Assembly (NCBI GenBank): GCA_022360735.1 | Contig: JAKSCF010000452.1 | Coordinates: 1-8,595 of the forward strand | Origin: Clostridia bacterium | Lineage (GTDB): Bacteria; Bacillota_A; Clostridia; Peptostreptococcales; JAAYPU01 | Length of the DNA: 8,595 nucleotides | Reading direction: 5' to 3' | Part shown: positions 6,495 to 8,595 of the stretch, piece by piece | How the letters are laid out: the number at the start of each line of letters is the position of its first letter | How positions within the stretch are numbered: position 1 is the stretch's first letter | Translations under genes and position numbers: made by a program | The notes under the pieces: generated by a model | Database searches by the model: none | What the model saw: the letters and a program-made list of their open reading frames with translations, nothing else | Told to the model about the DNA's origin: nothing

Positions 6495-7283
6495 CTATTT
6501 AACGGGTTTAAACCCATGTTTTTTATAAATCGCTTTCCCTTCATCCGATACAACAAAATCTATAAATTTTTGTGCTGATTCTTTTTGTTTTGAACTTTTA
6601 ATTAAACATACTGGGATTGTTTTTATCATATTTTTTTCTTCAGGTATCTCAATCATCTGAACTTCCGGTATATTCATAACATTGTCTTCCCATATTATTG
6701 TAGCATCTCCTTGTTTCATGGTAATGTAAACAACCAGTTCATTAACGGTTGCCGCAGTCGCAACCACATTTTTTTCTATTTGCTCTGTCAACCCTTCTTT
6801 TTCTATCATTTTTTTTGCCACTTTGCCTATTGCCGCTGATTTTGGATCTCCTAATACTACTTTTACACCAGGTTTAGTAAAATCTGATAATGTTTTAACG
6901 CCTTTAGGATTTCCTTGGGGAACAGCTATAATTGGAATATGGTATGCAACATCTTTTTTAAAATCTACTAGATCTTTTTCTTTAGCTGATTCATAATAAT
7001 AAAGAGAACCAGCAAGGTACACATCTCCCTCTTGACTTAATTCAATTTGGCTGAGGTTATGTGCTGACGATGCATATGTATACTGTATTTCAATTCCATA
7101 CTTTTCTTTAAAAACTTCACCTATTTCATCCATAGGTTTTCTAAGGCCTGCGCCGCTTAATACCATTAAAGATTGGGGGCCTTCATTAGAAGCTTGTTCT
7201 TCAGATGCGTTACAACCAACCACATTAATAATTATTAAAATCATTAGTATTAAAAGGGCAAAATTCTTTTTAAAATTGTACAT
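6495..7283 (-). CDS. modA: Molybdate/tungstate-binding lipoprotein (ModA-like)
   Basis: This is the extracellular substrate-binding component. A lysine-containing N-terminus and a hydrophobic run (residues 8-20) lead to the lipobox VVGC, with C24 as the lipid-modified cysteine. The protein would therefore be membrane-anchored, as expected in a Gram-positive cell. The mature part has ModA-type signatures: LSGAGLRKPMDEIGEVF (42-58), the GDVYLAGS region (86-93), GDPKSAAIGKVA (145-156) and a C-terminal FVVSDEGKAIYKKHGF (243-258). Length (262) is normal. The ATG is preceded by AAAGGAG 11 bases away. It is the first gene of the operon and sits directly behind an intrinsic terminator and a structured leader, so its expression is probably attenuated by cofactor level. 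GAGLRKP-type binding proteins are usually annotated as molybdate binders. Tungstate is an equally reasonable ligand. Confidence 0.9.
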   Translation of the reverse strand: MYNFKKNFALLILMILIIINVVGCNASEEQASNEGPQSLMVLSGAGLRKPMDEIGEVFKEKYGIEIQYTYASSAHNLSQIELSQEGDVYLAGSLYYYESAKEKDLVDFKKDVAYHIPIIAVPQGNPKGVKTLSDFTKPGVKVVLGDPKSAAIGKVAKKMIEKEGLTEQIEKNVVATAATVNELVVYITMKQGDATIIWEDNVMNIPEVQMIEIPEEKNMIKTIPVCLIKSSKQKESAQKFIDFVVSDEGKAIYKKHGFKPVK

Positions 7284-7318
7284 TTTCAGTATTTCTCCTT
7301 TTGCTTAAAAATAGAAAT

Positions 7319-7346
7319 AAAAAAACTTACTCAAAAGAAGAGTAAG
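7319..7346 (-). terminator. Intrinsic terminator in the modA leader (attenuator)
   Basis: On the minus strand CTTACTC (7346-7340), a 7-base loop and GAGTAAG (7332-7326) form a perfect 7-bp stem followed at once by seven T residues (7325-7319). This is a strong rho-independent terminator placed 35 bases before the modA start codon and 21 bases after the structured RNA. A terminator ahead of its own operon implies conditional read-through. I could not identify a convincing antiterminator by hand. The P1 3' strand and the terminator do not overlap directly. Confidence 0.85.
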
Positions 7347-7367
7347 CACAACAAATAAACGTGTTTT

Positions 7368-7495
7368 TGTCTAAACCCTCCTTTCCACAATGGGAGGCAT
7401 ATCTGTTTCCAGATATACCCTTTAGATGGTGTGCAATAGGAATATAACATACCACCTACCGGTTTTATCACCATATCTATTTAACACATTAGACA
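7368..7495 (-). promoter_or_regulatory. Probable Moco/Tuco riboswitch upstream of the mod operon
   Basis: The minus-strand RNA folds by hand into a closed multi-stem structure. Closing stem P1 pairs TGTCTAA (7495-7489) with TTAGACA (7374-7368). A long stem pairs AGGTGGTATG (7457-7448) with CACACCATCT (7433-7424) with one mismatch. A GAAA-tetraloop hairpin pairs ATATCTG (7416-7410) with CAGATAT (7405-7399). A last stem pairs CCTCC (7397-7393) with GGAGG (7381-7377). The GAAA tetraloop followed by a GCCTCCC...GGAGGG hairpin and the position before modA fit the Moco RNA motif, which senses molybdenum cofactor. A variant lacking one stem (Tuco) is linked to tungsten genes. I could not align it to the published consensus, so the Moco versus Tuco call stays open. 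Together with the terminator it would act at transcription. Confidence 0.72.
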
Positions 7496-7530
7496 CAGGT
7501 ATACAAAACTCGGAGTCATATATTCTTTTC

Positions 7531-7552
7531 AATATGCCATTTTAGGCATATT
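7531..7552 (-). promoter_or_regulatory. 5' stem-loop of the mod leader
   Basis: AATATGCC, a 6-base loop (TAAAAT) and GGCATATT form a perfect 8-bp hairpin. It starts about 8-10 bases from the predicted transcription start and lies before the riboswitch-like domain. It lacks a T-tract, so it is not a terminator. It may stabilise the 5' end of the mRNA or be an operator-like dyad in DNA. No specific factor can be named. Confidence 0.5.
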
Positions 7553-7567
7553 CTCATAATCAATCCA

Positions 7568-7597
7568 ATGGTATCACATAATAAATATGTGTGTCAA
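7568..7597 (-). promoter_or_regulatory. mod operon promoter with a dyad filling the -35/-10 spacer
   Basis: TTGACA (7592-7597) is a perfect -35. Downstream, TACCAT (7568-7573; 4 of 6) lies at 18 bp spacing, or GATACC preceded by an extended TG at 16 bp, so a sigma-A start near 7560 is likely. Beginning right after TTGACA, the 17 bases CACATA-TTTAT-TATGTG (7575-7591) form a perfect 6-bp inverted repeat lying exactly between the hexamers. That is where a repressor would block RNA polymerase. No regulator gene is present in the window. The region between here and the upstream gene shows only a weak 5-bp stem, so read-through from that gene is possible. Confidence 0.6.
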
Positions 7598-7629
7598 TTG
7601 TCGGAGTTAAAATTTGTTGAATCAAATAT

Positions 7630-8556
7630 TTATTCAAATGAAAAAAGATTTTTTTGGGGAAATACGCCAAACATACCGCCGGTATGGATAAACAATATAT
7701 TTTTATGGTGACTTAGAGTGCCTTTCTTTATTTCATTAACCATCCCATAAAATCCTTTACCCGTATAAACAGGGTCTAGGATAAAACCCTCTAACTGTGC
7801 TATTTCTTTAATAAACTCCAGTTCATGAGGTTGGCTGACGGCATATCCTTTCCCAACATAACCATCTATTATATGGATGTCACTTTTATCAATCTCTACG
7901 GAACAATCTAGGTAATCACAAGCTTCATAGAGTATGGCTTCAATCTGGTTTCTAAAATATACCGCATCACTGCTAACGTTAAAGCCATATATTTTTGCTT
8001 GATGGTTTAATAATTTGCTTGCAAGAGAAAGACCTGCATATGTTCCTCCCGATCCTACTGAAATACAGATGGCATCAAATTGGATTTGCATTTCTTTTTC
8101 CTGTACTATGATTTCATCCATCGCTTTAAAATACCCGAAAGTCCCAATACCATTAGAGGCTCCTAATGGTATGATATATGCCTTTTTATTTTCTTTTGCC
8201 AGTTTTTCTTGAATATCTTCCATAATGCCCATTCGGTTTTCTTCAAATTCTTTAGGTGTGATCAACCGGATATTGGCACCAAAGAGGCGGTCTAAAAAAT
8301 AATTCCCATCTATATCCTCTTGTCCTTGACTGTTTAATACAAGGTATGATGACATCCCCAGCTTTGCTGCTACAGCAGCAGTCGCTCTTGCATGATTAGA
8401 TTGTATACCCCCGCATGTAATTAGCGTATCACAGTTTTGATCTAGTGCTTCTTGAACAGCAAATTCCAGCTTTCTTACTTTATTTCCGGATACTTCACTA
8501 CCTGTTTGATCGTCTCGTTTCACATCGGGTCTACGGGGCATTGGGTCATGGGTCAA
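7630..8556 (-). CDS. dcyD: D-cysteine desulfhydrase / ACC deaminase family PLP enzyme, 5' end atypical
   Basis: This is a fold-type II PLP enzyme. D-cysteine desulfhydrase converts D-cysteine to pyruvate, ammonia and sulfide. The PLP lysine is K26 in SGNKVRKLEF. Catalytic-region motif CGGIQSNH (48-55), the phosphate-binding SVGSGGTYAG and the C-terminal DPVYTGKG (261-268) and FIHTGG (289-294) are all present. ACC deaminase carries Glu and Leu at the two positions that here are T265 and T292. Exchange of those residues is known to swap activities, so desulfhydrase-like activity is favoured. Family members usually have 35-45 residues before the VKRDD motif, but here only 11 precede it and they do not resemble the family. 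The TTG start has no ribosome binding site, and an in-frame stop lies at 8575-8577. The gene is best read as 5'-truncated or rearranged, or affected by sequence error. The body from V12 on is intact. Confidence 0.8.
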   Translation of the reverse strand: MTHDPMPRRPDVKRDDQTGSEVSGNKVRKLEFAVQEALDQNCDTLITCGGIQSNHARATAAVAAKLGMSSYLVLNSQGQEDIDGNYFLDRLFGANIRLITPKEFEENRMGIMEDIQEKLAKENKKAYIIPLGASNGIGTFGYFKAMDEIIVQEKEMQIQFDAICISVGSGGTYAGLSLASKLLNHQAKIYGFNVSSDAVYFRNQIEAILYEACDYLDCSVEIDKSDIHIIDGYVGKGYAVSQPHELEFIKEIAQLEGFILDPVYTGKGFYGMVNEIKKGTLSHHKNILFIHTGGMFGVFPQKNLFSFE

Positions 8557-8595
8557 ACAAAGTGTGGAAACACATTATGTGGCATTTTACCAACA
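8524..8595 (-). other. Possible rearrangement or assembly junction at the dcyD 5' end
   Basis: Upstream of the codon for V12 the sequence stops looking like a D-cysteine desulfhydrase in all three frames. It also becomes locally GC-rich (21 of 37 bases at 8521-8557) with three GACCC repeats. No alternative frame restores the expected TP.EKL.RLS-type N-terminus. A short dyad CACATAATGTG lies at 8571-8581. The window ends 39 bases beyond the apparent start, so what lies further upstream cannot be judged. Confidence 0.45.

Noticed and set aside
4600..7283. Sulfate/thiosulfate (Cys) or polyamine (Pot) transporter
   Set aside because: The binding protein has ModA-type signatures and the operon has a Moco-like leader. 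The ATPase alone would have been ambiguous.
7575..7591. ModE binding site
   Set aside because: The dyad lacks the CG-TATAT-type half-sites I associate with ModE, and no ModE-like gene is in the window. I therefore leave the regulator unnamed.

Overview
The window is AT-rich DNA from an endospore-forming member of the Clostridia (Firmicutes). The main evidence is a full-length SpoIIE, strong AAGGAG-type ribosome binding sites, and low-GC codon use. The genus cannot be fixed from this sequence. The genes look chromosomal. I see no transposase, phage gene, CRISPR array, tRNA or rRNA.

Layout, left to right: (1) 1-274 is non-coding and holds an AT-rich hairpin terminator and one copy of a short dispersed repeat. 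(2) spoIIE lies on the minus strand (275-2614), with an upstream promoter of the wide-spacer type associated with Spo0A control. (3) 2703-3021 is non-coding and carries a second, inverted copy of the same dispersed repeat inside a block of TAGTTGGA-type tandem and inverted repeats. (4) sfsA lies on the plus strand (3022-3708). (5) A hairpin sits between the convergent sfsA and mod transcription units. (6) A four-gene minus-strand operon spans 3847-7283. In transcription order it encodes a molybdate/tungstate-type binding lipoprotein (ModA), a permease (ModB), an ATPase with a C-terminal TOBE-like region (ModC), and a DUF4213/DUF364-type Rossmann protein. (7) A 346-base leader (7284-7629) contains a promoter whose 17-base spacer is a perfect dyad, a 5' stem-loop, a structured RNA that I read as a Moco/Tuco (molybdenum or tungsten cofactor) riboswitch, and an intrinsic terminator just before modA. 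(8) A D-cysteine desulfhydrase-like PLP enzyme lies on the minus strand (7630-8556). Its N-terminus does not look like the family and may be a rearrangement or assembly junction close to the window edge.

The coherent functional unit is the mod operon with its leader. Transcription from the TTGACA promoter would run through the cofactor-sensing RNA, and the terminator would then set how much transporter is made. ModABC would import the oxyanion, and the DUF364-type protein is a plausible but unproven partner in metal handling. SpoIIE and SfsA are unrelated housekeeping or sporulation genes. I did not find a clearly new multi-gene system. The most useful leads are the riboswitch leader with its operator-like dyad, the conserved-looking Cys/His clusters in the DUF364-type protein, the dispersed repeat pair flanking spoIIE, and the disrupted 5' end of the PLP enzyme gene.
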